Source: Chryseobacterium ginsenosidimutans (GTDB lineage Bacteria > Bacteroidota > Bacteroidia > Flavobacteriales > Weeksellaceae). From it: a stretch of DNA of 64,000 nt. The stretch spans positions 3,534,001 through 3,598,000 of the forward strand of contig NZ_JANUCO010000001.1 in assembly GCF_024807225.1 (NCBI RefSeq), in the 5' to 3' direction. A program made the translations under genes and the position numbers. Position 1 is the stretch's first letter, and each line of letters starts with the position of its first letter. The notes under the pieces are model-generated. The model was not told where the DNA came from. It made no database searches and saw only the letters and a list, made by a program, of their open reading frames with translations. Below, one piece after another: positions 19,713-28,482 of this stretch.

Positions 19713-21131
19713 TTAATTATTTGTACTTTCCCAAGAAGTGTGGAAAACACCTTCTCTGTCGATTCTCTGATACGTATGTGCTCCAAAATAATCTCGTTGT
19801 GCCTGAATTAAATTAACAGGCAAAGATTCTGTTGTATAGGCATCGAAATATCCTAAAGCAGTCTGAATTCCTAAGCTGGAAATTCCGTTTGAAGCAGCAA
19901 AAGCAGCCGTTTTTCTTAATGATGATATTTTCTCTTTAACGATCACAGAAATATCCTGATCCAGTAAAATATTAGACAAGTTTGAATCTTTCGAATAAGC
20001 TACATAGAATTTCTCCAATAAAACAGAACGAATGATACATCCTCCTCTCCAGATTTTCACGACATCTTTTAATGGAATTTCAAATTGATATTCTTCAGAA
20101 GCTTTTACCAATAATGCCAAACCTTGAGCATAACTGATTAAGCTAGCCAAAAACAGGGCATCTCCTACTTCTTTTATGAATAATTCTGTATTTTCCGGAT
20201 TGGTAATTTGTTTTTCAGAATATAATTGAGAAGCTTTAATTCTCTCCTCTTTGTAAGCAGATAGAATTCTTGAAGTCACTGCAATATCAATAGTCGGGAT
20301 AGAAACACCAATTTCCATGGCTTGCTCTGAAGTCCATTTTCCGGTTCCTTTTGCGCCGGCTTTATCTAAAATCTGATCGACAAGATAACCTTCCGTTAAT
20401 GAATCTTTTTGTTTAAAAATATCTCTTGTGATTTCAATTAAGAAAGAATTCATTTCGCCATTATTCCATTCCTTGAAAACTTCGTAAAGCTGATCGTTAT
20501 TCAGGTTTGCTCCTCTTTTTAGTAAATCATAAGCCTCACTGATCAACTGCATAATGGCATATTCAATTCCGTTGTGAACCATTTTTACGTAGTTTCCGGC
20601 AGAACCTTTCCCCATATAAGCGGTACAAGCTTCGTTATCTACCTTTGCAGAAATAGATTCTAACATCGGTTGAAGAAGATTGAAAGCCTCCAAATCTCCT
20701 CCAGGCATAATGCTCGGTCCTCTTCTCGCCCCTTTTTCACCTCCGGAAACTCCCATTCCCATAAAATGAAGATCTTTTGACGCTAAGTCAGCAATACGTC
20801 TGTCGGTATCTTTGAAATAAGAATTTCCTGCATCGATCACGATATCACCTTTGCTTAAAAGCGGAGTAATATTGCCGAGAACCGCATCTACAGGTTTTCC
20901 TGCAGGAACCATAAGAATTATTTTTCGAGGAGTTTCCAGTGCAGATACAAAATCTTCCAGAGAAGCTGTACCTTTCACAGTCATGTTTGCAGTAGCACCG
21001 CCTTCCAGTTCTTTTACTTTTTCTTCATCAAGATCGAATCCTGCGATCGAGAAACCGTTATCAGCGATATTATAAAGAAGGTTTCGCCCCATTACTCCAA
21101 GACCGATCATCCCGTAATTATATCTTTCCAT
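19713..21131 (-). CDS. gnd: 6-phosphogluconate dehydrogenase (decarboxylating)
   Basis: A 472-residue enzyme of full length that oxidises 6-phosphogluconate to ribulose-5-phosphate with CO2 release and cofactor reduction. The N-terminal nucleotide-binding motif is GLGVMGRNLLYNIADNG. DAGNSYFKDTDRR and MGMGVSGGEKGARRGPSIMP are substrate-binding signatures. KMVHNGIEYAIMQ contains the catalytic Lys, and the C-terminus ends in QRDYFGAHTYQRID. It is the first gene of the gnd-zwf-pgl operon, so the whole oxidative pentose phosphate branch is co-transcribed. Confidence 0.95.
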   Translation of the reverse strand: MERYNYGMIGLGVMGRNLLYNIADNGFSIAGFDLDEEKVKELEGGATANMTVKGTASLEDFVSALETPRKIILMVPAGKPVDAVLGNITPLLSKGDIVIDAGNSYFKDTDRRIADLASKDLHFMGMGVSGGEKGARRGPSIMPGGDLEAFNLLQPMLESISAKVDNEACTAYMGKGSAGNYVKMVHNGIEYAIMQLISEAYDLLKRGANLNNDQLYEVFKEWNNGEMNSFLIEITRDIFKQKDSLTEGYLVDQILDKAGAKGTGKWTSEQAMEIGVSIPTIDIAVTSRILSAYKEERIKASQLYSEKQITNPENTELFIKEVGDALFLASLISYAQGLALLVKASEEYQFEIPLKDVVKIWRGGCIIRSVLLEKFYVAYSKDSNLSNILLDQDISVIVKEKISSLRKTAAFAASNGISSLGIQTALGYFDAYTTESLPVNLIQAQRDYFGAHTYQRIDREGVFHTSWESTNN

Positions 21132-21867
21132 TTTATGATATTATATGAATTCTATTATACGGAGTATAAAATTAGGCAAATGCTAATTAGGAAAAAAATA
21201 AAAGCACAGAAAAAATTTTACATAATTTTGCATATTACTCATTTATAAGCATTTATTGTTTTATTGAAATTTTCGATATTCTTTTTTTGGATGAAAATCT
21301 TTCAAAAATAGGGTCTTTTGAAGTCTGAAATTTTGTCTTGTTATTTTATAAGGTTATCATCATTTCAATAAATTATTTTAGTACTTTTGTTATCTTACAT
21401 TTAAAAACACATACAATGAAAAAAAAAATTACGTACCTATTCTGTGAATTCCCGAAGAGTTCACCAAAGAGAAATCCCACAAGTTTTCAATCTTTAACAC
21501 CCATAATCTAAACAAATTTATAAATCAATAATTTGGTTACGCAGAATTAATATTTATTTTAAATTACTCTTTATTTCCATTGACAAAAAGTTCATTAACA
21601 ATTGACTTTTAATGAATTAAGGCAATCTGTAAAAGGATTTTCAACTAATGAATCCATAAAGCAGACTTTATTCTCATTTAAAATCAAAATACTGAATTTC
21701 AATAAGTTGAAATAATTCATTAGTTATTGAATAATATTATCTAATAATTTTCATTAACGGATATTAAAAAAAATTGTTACTTTTGCTCAAAGGAATAAAA
21801 AATGTTTTTTTACGTTTTTATTTATTAATTTAGATATACCAAATTATAAAACATTAAAAATCACCTT
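21132..21867. other. Intergenic region between gnd and the 21868 gene
   Basis: About 735 very AT-rich bases between divergent genes. At 21416 an ATG opens a 31-codon frame starting MKKKITYLFCEFPKSS, placed after a TACTTTTG box near 21382. It reads like the first codons of a lost secreted protein, but there is no support that it is translated. Apart from a second TACTTTTG box (21778), nothing else is identifiable. Confidence 0.4.
21778..21785 (+). promoter_or_regulatory. Candidate Bacteroidota promoter -7 box (TACTTTTG)
   Basis: TACTTTTG fits the TANNTTTG consensus of flavobacterial housekeeping promoters and lies 83 bases upstream of the gene at 21868. A clear TTTG -33 element is not evident at the expected spacing, so this is tentative. 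Confidence 0.35.
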
Positions 21868-22431
21868 ATGAGAAAGATAATTCTACTATTTATATGTTTA
21901 TTCGGTATTTCGGCTTTCGCACAGATAAAAGTGTTGAAAAACGTGACTTTGGTGGAAATTGGTAAAGATAATTCCGTAGGTTTATATAAAAAAGACGATA
22001 ATTTTACCATTAATTACCAGGATTTAAATACTGCTAACCTTAATACATTCAGATCTTTTTCTTTCCAGAATCTAAATAAAGATGTTTCCGGTTTATATGA
22101 ACTGATCACAAACGGATTTATAGACGCTCCGGAAAGTAATATCGTGTTGGAACTTCCCAATGACATTATCGAACTGCATTTTGAGAAAAACTACGGAACA
22201 CCGACTGTTCAGTTTATTCAATATATTAATAAGAACAAAAAATATGTTGGAAAATCTCAGCTTCTGAATAAAAAGCAGGTTGATAAAATCTTCGGAAAAG
22301 GAAACGGAAAATTTGCACTCTATGAGAAACCTGCTACGATGAATCCTATCAATTCTTCCAATCAGTCTGCAAATACAGCATCAACGGCTAATCCCGCGAT
22401 GAACAGTAAAGACAAGAAATCAAAGAAATAA
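21868..22431 (+). CDS. Secreted hypothetical protein
   Basis: A 187-residue protein with a clear signal peptide (MRKIILLFICLFGISAFAQ). The mature region is a beta-rich, charged sequence. It ends in a low-complexity Asn/Ser/Ala tail followed by a basic KDKKSKK terminus. I do not recognise a family. It sits upstream of the GldA-like gene, separated by a terminator, so it is probably its own unit. Confidence 0.6.
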   Translation: MRKIILLFICLFGISAFAQIKVLKNVTLVEIGKDNSVGLYKKDDNFTINYQDLNTANLNTFRSFSFQNLNKDVSGLYELITNGFIDAPESNIVLELPNDIIELHFEKNYGTPTVQFIQYINKNKKYVGKSQLLNKKQVDKIFGKGNGKFALYEKPATMNPINSSNQSANTASTANPAMNSKDKKSKK

Positions 22432-22455
22432 TCAACATTTTTGAAATATTAACTC

Positions 22456-22487
22456 AACTCATTCCCTCGAATGAGTTTTTTTATTTT
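22456..22487 (+). terminator. Intrinsic terminator after the 21868 gene
   Basis: Stem AACTCATTC (22456-22464) / GAATGAGTT (22469-22477) with a four-base loop and a long T-rich tract. It overlaps the upstream candidate start of the ABC gene, which supports the downstream start at 22516. Confidence 0.85.
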
Positions 22488-22515
22488 TATTTTTGCAAAA
22501 AGATCATTACAAATT

Positions 22516-23211
22516 ATGTCTCTTCAAATAAATAATTTAACCAAAAAATTTGGTGAACAAACTGCACTGAATAGTATTAATATTTCTATTGATAAAAACA
22601 AAATCATTGGTCTTCTTGGTCCAAACGGAGCCGGAAAATCTACGTTGATGAAATCTATTGTCGGTGCTTTGAAAATAGATGAAGGCGAGATCATTTTTAA
22701 TGGTAAAAACATTACAGAAAACGAAATTGAAAGCAAGAAAAAAATAGGTTTTCTTCCTGAAAATAACCCGTTGTATCTGGAAATGTATGTAAAAGAATAC
22801 TTACAATTTGTTGCCAATATTCACAAAATCCCGTCTTCGAGAGTCGATGAGGTGATTGAATTGGTAGGAATTACTCCCGAAAAATCTAAGAAAATCGGAC
22901 AACTTTCAAAAGGTTACAAGCAAAGAATCGGTCTTGCTCAAGCCATCATTCACCAACCGGATCTATTGATTTTGGATGAACCTACAAACGGTCTTGATCC
23001 CAATCAAATCGTTGAAATCCGAAATGTAGTAAAAGAAATCGGACAGCAAAAAACGGTTTTACTTTCGACGCATATCATGCAGGAGGTTGAAGCACTTTGT
23101 TCACGCGTAATCCTTATTCATAAAGGAAATATCTTACAAGATTGCCCGATTGAAGAATTCAAAGGTAAGTTTGAAAGTCTGGAAGAAGCTTTCGCAAGTT
23201 ATACTGCTTAA
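22516..23211 (+). CDS. gldA: GldA-like ABC transporter ATP-binding protein
   Basis: A 231-residue ATPase subunit. Walker A is GPNGAGKST (about residues 37-45), the signature is LSKGYKQRIGLAQA, Walker B is LLILDEP, and the H-loop is STHIMQEVE. GFLPENNPLYLEMYVKEYL is very close to GldA, the ATPase of the gliding/T9SS-associated ABC complex of Flavobacteriia, although other export ATPases are possible. The ATG at 22471 lies inside the upstream terminator and would add a non-homologous hydrophobic 15-residue tail, so 22516 is the better start. No permease gene is adjacent; gldFG are usually elsewhere. Confidence 0.78.
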   Translation: MSLQINNLTKKFGEQTALNSINISIDKNKIIGLLGPNGAGKSTLMKSIVGALKIDEGEIIFNGKNITENEIESKKKIGFLPENNPLYLEMYVKEYLQFVANIHKIPSSRVDEVIELVGITPEKSKKIGQLSKGYKQRIGLAQAIIHQPDLLILDEPTNGLDPNQIVEIRNVVKEIGQQKTVLLSTHIMQEVEALCSRVILIHKGNILQDCPIEEFKGKFESLEEAFASYTA

Positions 23212-23218
23212 AAATAAA

Positions 23219-23246
23219 AAATGCTCCATAGTTTGGAGCATTTTTG
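23219..23246 (+). terminator. Intrinsic terminator after gldA-like gene
   Basis: AATGCTCCA / TGGAGCATT hairpin with a short loop, followed by TTTTTGTTTT, directly after the stop codon. Confidence 0.85.
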
Positions 23247-23263
23247 TTTTTATCAATTAATTT

Positions 23264-23418
23264 AAATGCAAAGATTAGTTATTTAGACTTTTGATTTTTA
23301 GGAGGCAAAGGCAAATAAATTTGCTTCACGAAGCTTGAAAATACAGCTTCATCAAATCAACTTGTTGATTCTTCTTTGCTCACTTAAATAACATATTTAA
23401 AATAAAATCTTTGCGTTA
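23264..23418. repeat. Dispersed element R2, forward copy
   Basis: About 155 non-coding bases with GCAAAG near the left end and CTTTGCGT at the right end. The centre includes ATCAAATCAACTTGTTGATT and TCTTCTTTGCTC. A closely matching reverse copy lies at 33168-33325, and the central block of about 38 bases is identical. Confidence 0.75.
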
Positions 23419-23429
23419 AAAAAAGAAAA

Positions 23430-25367
23430 TTAAGAATTATTATCTGTCTTTTCTTCAATTACAGAAACCGTTTCTACATTTTTCTTTTGTATCTGCTCCA
23501 AAAGCTGAAGTCCCAACAATCCACTGATGCCGCCGTTTGCAGCATCTCCGCCTCCACCGATCAATACTTCAGGCATAATTCTCACATTTTGGCTCGCAAT
23601 ATTTTCCATAATTTTTAATTGAGTAAAGTTACTTCCGCCCATTGCTTCTACGGATAATTTATACGATTCCGCATTAGATTTACCGATGGCAAGAATTTTT
23701 TCCGCTTCTGCATTACCCGTCAATGAGATTTGTTCTGCGTTTGCTTTTGCCAACAATTCTATTTTTTCTGATTCTGCTTTTGCGAGAAGTCTTGTTTTTT
23801 CGGCTTCACCTGTTGCCAATAGTTTCAATCTGTCCCCTTCCGCATTGGCTTGTAATCTAACGGAATTGGCATCTCCGGTTGCTTTTTTCACGGATGCATC
23901 GGCAATTCTTTCGGCAATCCAAACTCCCTGATCTGCTTTTACTATTTCCTTCTGCATATCGGCAACTGCGGTTTCTTTTTCTAAGGCTTGTCGCGTTTCT
24001 TGAGCCAACATTTCAGTTTCATAAGTGATTTTCTGTTCTTCCGCCAATTTTCTGTCCGTTAAAGTTTTCATTAAACTTTCCGGAGGAACAATCGCCCCGA
24101 TCAAAGTATCGACCGCATTTACATTATACTGTTCCAAAACGCTGCTGATGTGATCTTTTGCGGATTGCTGTCTTTCTTTACGCGTTCCCAAAAAGGCAAT
24201 AACATCACTGTCTTGCGCAGAGTTTCTGAAATAATTCCCGATTGTTGGTTCTAAAACCTGGCTTACAAGATTAATCATATTTCCGAAACGGGCGATCACC
24301 TTTGGAGCTTCATACGTCGGAATATGAATAATCTGGGAAACGTCGAGATTGAAAGGGAAACCATCTTTACTTCGAACCGTAATCGTTGACAAGTTTTTAT
24401 CAAGTTGGTGAGATTCGCTTCTTTCGTAAGCCCAGTTTAAGACTAAATTGGTTGTAGGAACAAGCTCCACTTTCATAATATAAGGATTGATCGGATATTT
24501 TCCGGGACCAATCGGTTCTGCCCAAACTCCTTTATGGCTTTTTTCTACAATATTTCCGTGTTTAAAATCTATTCCGCTTAAATCTTTGCCATCTTCACCG
24601 ACATAACTGATAATCACACCGACATGACCAATGGGAATTTCCGTCATTTTCACCATTTCGACTTTTGTGAACCAAGGATTTAAGAAATATGAACCCGCCA
24701 AAATCACCTGTTCTTGCAGACCTTTGTAACCGCCACTATTCAAAAAAGTATCAACATCCTGAAATTTATTATGATCTAAAATACTCTTCCCTGCAATCTG
24801 ACCTTCTTCCAAAGGACTACCTTCCATTGTCGTGATAACCCCCACCGCATTATCCGGAATTTGGGTCATATCCGTTAATTCAATTTCAAATAATAAGGTA
24901 TTAATTCTGTACGAACCCGGAGCGATGATCGCTGTTTGACGACCTTTTCTTCCTCCATTTCTTAAAAAAGCTTCGGCATCCTGAAAAGAATCACAGTCCA
25001 CTTTTCTACCGAGAATTCTTCCGGTTTCCAGTTCCATACCGTCTTTTGCCAGTAGCAATCCTATTTTCCCTGTCGGAATCACGATGAAAGGCTGGAAATC
25101 AATAGAATATTGCCATATCCATTTTGCGAAATAAACTCCCGGAGCCAATGTCTGAGCCTGAAAACCAGCTTCCCCATTGGTTGCGATAATTCTCCCTTCC
25201 GGAAGTTCCTGTTTACCTACCAACACGAATTTTTTGGTGACCAATCCTATTTTGTCCTGAGGAACAATGATTAATCCGAAGAAAATTCTTAAAATAAATT
25301 TGTAAAAAATTGCGCACAACAGTGCAATGACAGCCGGAATCATCCAGCCATGAAAACCTAGTTCCAT
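23430..25367 (-). CDS. Flotillin-like SPFH protein with vault-like repeats
   Basis: A 645-residue membrane-associated protein. An N-terminal membrane segment (about 9-35) is followed by four similar modules of about 70 residues, marked by LAPGVYFAK, IAPGSYRIN, LAGSYFLN and GPGKYPIN, two of them with FQD[AV][ED][AT]FL and GG.KG.Q. An SPFH-type domain follows (about 330-430), then a long alanine/glutamate-rich coiled coil (about 435-570) with repeats such as AEGDRLKLLATGEAEKTRLL. A Gly-rich tail ends the protein. Flotillins organise membrane microdomains. The repeat-SPFH-coiled-coil order resembles the eukaryotic major vault protein, which is an inference. Single minus-strand gene. Confidence 0.75.
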   Translation of the reverse strand: MELGFHGWMIPAVIALLCAIFYKFILRIFFGLIIVPQDKIGLVTKKFVLVGKQELPEGRIIATNGEAGFQAQTLAPGVYFAKWIWQYSIDFQPFIVIPTGKIGLLLAKDGMELETGRILGRKVDCDSFQDAEAFLRNGGRKGRQTAIIAPGSYRINTLLFEIELTDMTQIPDNAVGVITTMEGSPLEEGQIAGKSILDHNKFQDVDTFLNSGGYKGLQEQVILAGSYFLNPWFTKVEMVKMTEIPIGHVGVIISYVGEDGKDLSGIDFKHGNIVEKSHKGVWAEPIGPGKYPINPYIMKVELVPTTNLVLNWAYERSESHQLDKNLSTITVRSKDGFPFNLDVSQIIHIPTYEAPKVIARFGNMINLVSQVLEPTIGNYFRNSAQDSDVIAFLGTRKERQQSAKDHISSVLEQYNVNAVDTLIGAIVPPESLMKTLTDRKLAEEQKITYETEMLAQETRQALEKETAVADMQKEIVKADQGVWIAERIADASVKKATGDANSVRLQANAEGDRLKLLATGEAEKTRLLAKAESEKIELLAKANAEQISLTGNAEAEKILAIGKSNAESYKLSVEAMGGSNFTQLKIMENIASQNVRIMPEVLIGGGGDAANGGISGLLGLQLLEQIQKKNVETVSVIEEKTDNNS

Positions 25368-25822
25368 AGTTCGTTTGTTTTTATGTTTGATTAAATTTGA
25401 AAACAGCGATTGTGCTCTATTTTTCAGAATATGAAAAAACAGAGTACGAATTATTTGATAATTCTTTCGAGAAAATTAAGAAATTGAAGGAGGAGAAGTA
25501 TTAAAAATCGTGAAGATGATTTCTGATACTCTTAGTAGAAAAAACTTAAAGTTAATTAGTTTCATTTCAATGGTAAAGGAAAGAGATCCTTTTGTGCTAC
25601 AAATGTACGCAAGAAAAATATTCAGTTGTTTCAAAAAATTAAAATATTTTTTAGCATAAATCACAATCAACTGATAATCAATATTATTATTTTTAAATAT
25701 CGACTATTTGCATTTTCAAAACTCTATTTTTGATAAGAAAAATACTTTGTAAAATTGTGAAAAAGATCAATAATTGGCTTTAAATTTGATGAAACAAAGC
25801 ATCAACAATAAGCATTAAAAAC
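25368..25822. other. AT-rich divergent intergenic region
   Basis: About 455 bases between the flotillin-like gene (minus) and the small secreted gene (plus). A TAAATTTG box at 25781-25788 fits the TANNTTTG promoter pattern for the downstream gene, with a TTG about 24 bases upstream. Nothing else identifiable; the 64-codon minus-strand frame inside it has no supporting features. Confidence 0.4.
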
Positions 25823-26255
25823 ATGATTAAAAAACTGTTATTCGGAGCGTTTTGTATGGCTCAGTTTTCATTAATTCAAGCGAATACTATTAATGAAAAT
25901 CCAATTTCAAAAGTAAATTATCAAAAAGAAAAAGTCCCAAAATCGGTTATTATTAAAACTAAAAAATTTAAAATAAAAATCGATAAGCAGCCCAACGGAA
26001 AATATCTGTACCAATCTTGGGGCGTAAACGGGAAAGTAACGACAAAACCAAGCATGATTATCAGCGACGGAGAATTGATTCCGGACGGAAACTGGCGGAA
26101 ATTATTATTACGAATTTAATAATAACGGATATACTTATCAGATCTGGAGAAATTATTTAACTGATTCTCCTAAAAAAGCCCCTTATACTCTTACTGTAGA
26201 TGACCAAAACGGAAAAACAATCGTCAACCAAGACGGGCAGGTTGTGAAAAATTAA
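25823..26255 (+). CDS. Small secreted hypothetical protein, frameshifted at 26089-26091
   Basis: The first 98 codons start with a signal peptide (MIKKLLFGAFCMAQFSLIQA) and break after LIPDGNWRKLLLRI. Removing one A from AAA at 26089-26091 gives IPDGTGGNYYYEFNNNGYTY and runs to a stop at 26255, for 143 residues. The restored tail (NGYTYQIWRNYLTDSP, VDDQNGKTIVNQDG) reads as one soluble beta-rich domain with the first half (QPNGKYLYQSWGVNGK). No family recognised; similar small secreted proteins occur in Chryseobacterium. A terminator follows. Confidence 0.6.
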
Positions 26256-26275
26256 AAATAAAATAATTATTGATA

Positions 26276-26306
26276 AATTCCTGATTTTTACAGTCAGGAA
26301 TTTTTT
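26276..26306 (+). terminator. Intrinsic terminator after the 25823 gene
   Basis: AATTCCTGA / TCAGGAATT hairpin ending in TTTTTT, 20 bases after the restored stop codon at 26255. This supports the restored reading frame. Confidence 0.8.
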
Positions 26307-26372
26307 ATTAGCTTGTTTATAATTTTCTGTAAATTTTATCATACTGATTTCTATCACAAATACTCTGGATAT

Positions 26373-26525
26373 AAACCTCATAGGTTTTAAAAACCTATGA
26401 GGTTTGATTTTTTGTCACAGTCGCAAATTCCTAGCCGCGATAGAAACGACATCCTTTTTGGTTGCGGTCGGAGCGAAGCGGAGACCGTAACCAAAAAGAT
26501 ATAGTGGATAGCGGGAAAAAGCTCC
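26373..26525. repeat. Dispersed compound hairpin repeat R1, copy B
   Basis: Forward copy. The variable stem is AAACCTCATAGGTTT (26373-26387) with AAACCTATGAGGTTT (26391-26405), perfectly complementary but different in its central bases from copy A. The conserved core follows (GATAGAAACGAC to GGATAGCGGG), with the internal stem GGTTGCGGTC / GACCGTAACC. Confidence 0.85.
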
Positions 26526-26642
26526 AAATAAAAAACATTTACCCCTTTCCAACAAAAGCTTTCTTCTTATTTTCACTCAAAAAGGACACATTTATTTCTA
26601 TTATTGTGGTAAATTCACATGATTAAAAATAATAGGAACATA

Positions 26643-28268
26643 ATGACATTTACCATCAAAGCAAACCTAATAGACGTTGTTTCCAAGGAAACTTATCCCG
26701 CAGAATTAGTCATTACAGACGATAAAATCAGTTCGATAAAAAAGATTTCGGAAACGCTGAATACTTATATTTTGCCAGGTTTTATTGATGCTCATGTTCA
26801 CATCGAAAGCAGCATGCTCGTTCCTACAGAATTTGCACGGATTGCCGTAAAACACGGAAGCGTGGGGACAATTTCAGATCCTCACGAAATTGCAAATGTT
26901 TTGGGTATTTCCGGGGTGGAATATATGATTGATAATGCTCAGCAAGTTCCCTTTCATTTTTATTTTGGCGCTCCGTCTTGCGTTCCTGCAACGAATTTTG
27001 AAACAGCAGGAGCGGTGATTGATTCTGATGATATTGATAAATTATTAGACAGAAAAGAAATCGTATATCTAGCGGAAATGATGAATTTTCCCGGAGTTAT
27101 TTACAATGACGAAGAAGTTCATAAAAAACTAGCTTCCGCAAAAAGACATAACAAGCCCATTGACGGTCATGCTCCCGGTTTAATGGGTGAGGAAATGAAA
27201 ACCTATTTCAACGCAGGAATTACGACCGATCATGAATGTTTTGGGTATACAGAAGCATTAGAAAAACTTCAACATGGTGTAAAAGTGATGATTCGTGAAG
27301 GAAGTGCTGCTAAAAATTTTGATACCTTAATTCCGTTATTAAAAGATTTTCCGGATCAGATTATGTTTTGCTGTGACGATAAACATCCCGATAATCTGCT
27401 TGAATCTCATATTAATGATCATGTAAAACGGGCTTTAAAAGAAGGTCATGACTTGTATGACGTTTTGCGAGCTGCCTCTTATAATGTTATAAAACACTAC
27501 AATTTACCCATCGGATTATTGCAAATCAGCGATCATGCAGATTTTATTGAGATCGATAATATTCAGGATTTTACTATTTTAAAAACATATATTAACGGTA
27601 ATCTGGTTGCTGAAAATGGAGAATCATTTATATCATCTTTCGACGCTCCTATTGTTAATAATTTTCATTGCAGTCTAAAACAGCCTTCTGATTTTAAAAT
27701 AAAAAGTGAAGGTGAAAAAATTCGTGTGATAGAAACGTTAGACGGACAGTTAATCACGAATGAAGTTCATGCGAAATCATTAATCATAAATGGTTATGCC
27801 GAATCTAATACCGAAGATGATATTCTGAAAATAGCCGTTGTAAATCGTTATCAAGATGCACCAATTGCGACTGCTTTTATTAAAAATATCGGATTAAAAA
27901 CCGGTGCTATCGCTTCATGCGTGGCGCATGATTGTCATAATATTGTGGTCGTGGGTACGAATGACGATGATATGTGCAAAGCTGTCAACGCCATTATTAA
28001 AGCTAAAGGAGGAATTTCACTGGTAACAGAAACTGAAGAAATGGTTTTAGAATTGCCTATTGCAGGGATTATGACGGATCTTCCGGCGGAAAAAGTCGCT
28101 GAATCTTACATCAAATTAGACCAACGTGCAAAAGAATTGGGAAGTAAACTGAGAGCTCCTTATATGAGCTTATCTTTCATGGCTCTTTTGGTAATTCCTG
28201 AATTGAAACTGAGTGATAAAGGGCTTTTTAATGGTAAAAGTTTTGAGTTTACGGATCTTTTTATTTAA
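26643..28268 (+). CDS. ade: Adenine deaminase
   Basis: A 541-residue amidohydrolase converting adenine to hypoxanthine in purine salvage. Metal-binding motif GFIDAHVHIESSMLVP, then DPHEIANVLG, PGVIYNDEEV, DGHAPGL, TTDHECFG and FCCDDKHPDNLL. The C-terminal domain ends in LVTETEEMVLELPIAGIMTD, as in the Ade family. Two ATGs are possible. 26643 is preferred because it starts the conserved region and has AGGAA upstream; 26619 would add eight residues. A single gene after repeat R1 copy B. Confidence 0.9.
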   Translation: MTFTIKANLIDVVSKETYPAELVITDDKISSIKKISETLNTYILPGFIDAHVHIESSMLVPTEFARIAVKHGSVGTISDPHEIANVLGISGVEYMIDNAQQVPFHFYFGAPSCVPATNFETAGAVIDSDDIDKLLDRKEIVYLAEMMNFPGVIYNDEEVHKKLASAKRHNKPIDGHAPGLMGEEMKTYFNAGITTDHECFGYTEALEKLQHGVKVMIREGSAAKNFDTLIPLLKDFPDQIMFCCDDKHPDNLLESHINDHVKRALKEGHDLYDVLRAASYNVIKHYNLPIGLLQISDHADFIEIDNIQDFTILKTYINGNLVAENGESFISSFDAPIVNNFHCSLKQPSDFKIKSEGEKIRVIETLDGQLITNEVHAKSLIINGYAESNTEDDILKIAVVNRYQDAPIATAFIKNIGLKTGAIASCVAHDCHNIVVVGTNDDDMCKAVNAIIKAKGGISLVTETEEMVLELPIAGIMTDLPAEKVAESYIKLDQRAKELGSKLRAPYMSLSFMALLVIPELKLSDKGLFNGKSFEFTDLFI

Positions 28269-28294
28269 TAAAACTAAATTACAGTTTTGTTGGT

Positions 28295-28465
28295 AAATCG
28301 CAAAGGCGCAAAGATTATTAATGCTTAGTCTGTTTTTAAGGCGCAAGAAAATCAAAGATTTTCAACAAGCATAAAACAATAATTCGATTAATTAAATTTT
28401 ATCGAAAATAAAATCCTTGCACCTTAAAAATTATAGTTGTTAAAAAAATTGCGCCTTTGCGATTT
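28295..28465. repeat. 171 bp MITE-like element with perfect 17 bp terminal inverted repeats (R3)
   Basis: AAATCGCAAAGGCGCAA (28295-28311) is the exact reverse complement of TTGCGCCTTTGCGATTT (28449-28465). The interior is AT-rich and non-coding. A partial similar end (AAATCGCAAAGGTGCAA) occurs at 35470, and a diverged relative begins near 40434. Located between convergent genes. Confidence 0.75.
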
Positions 28466-28482
28466 ACAATAAAAATAGTCTT

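Noticed and set aside
21416..21511. 31-codon frame after a TACTTTTG box
   Set aside because: Too short, without a complete signal peptide or homology; kept only as a possible gene remnant.
22471..22515. Upstream start of the GldA-like gene
   Set aside because: It lies in the terminator hairpin and adds a tail without homology; ATG 22516 begins the conserved protein.
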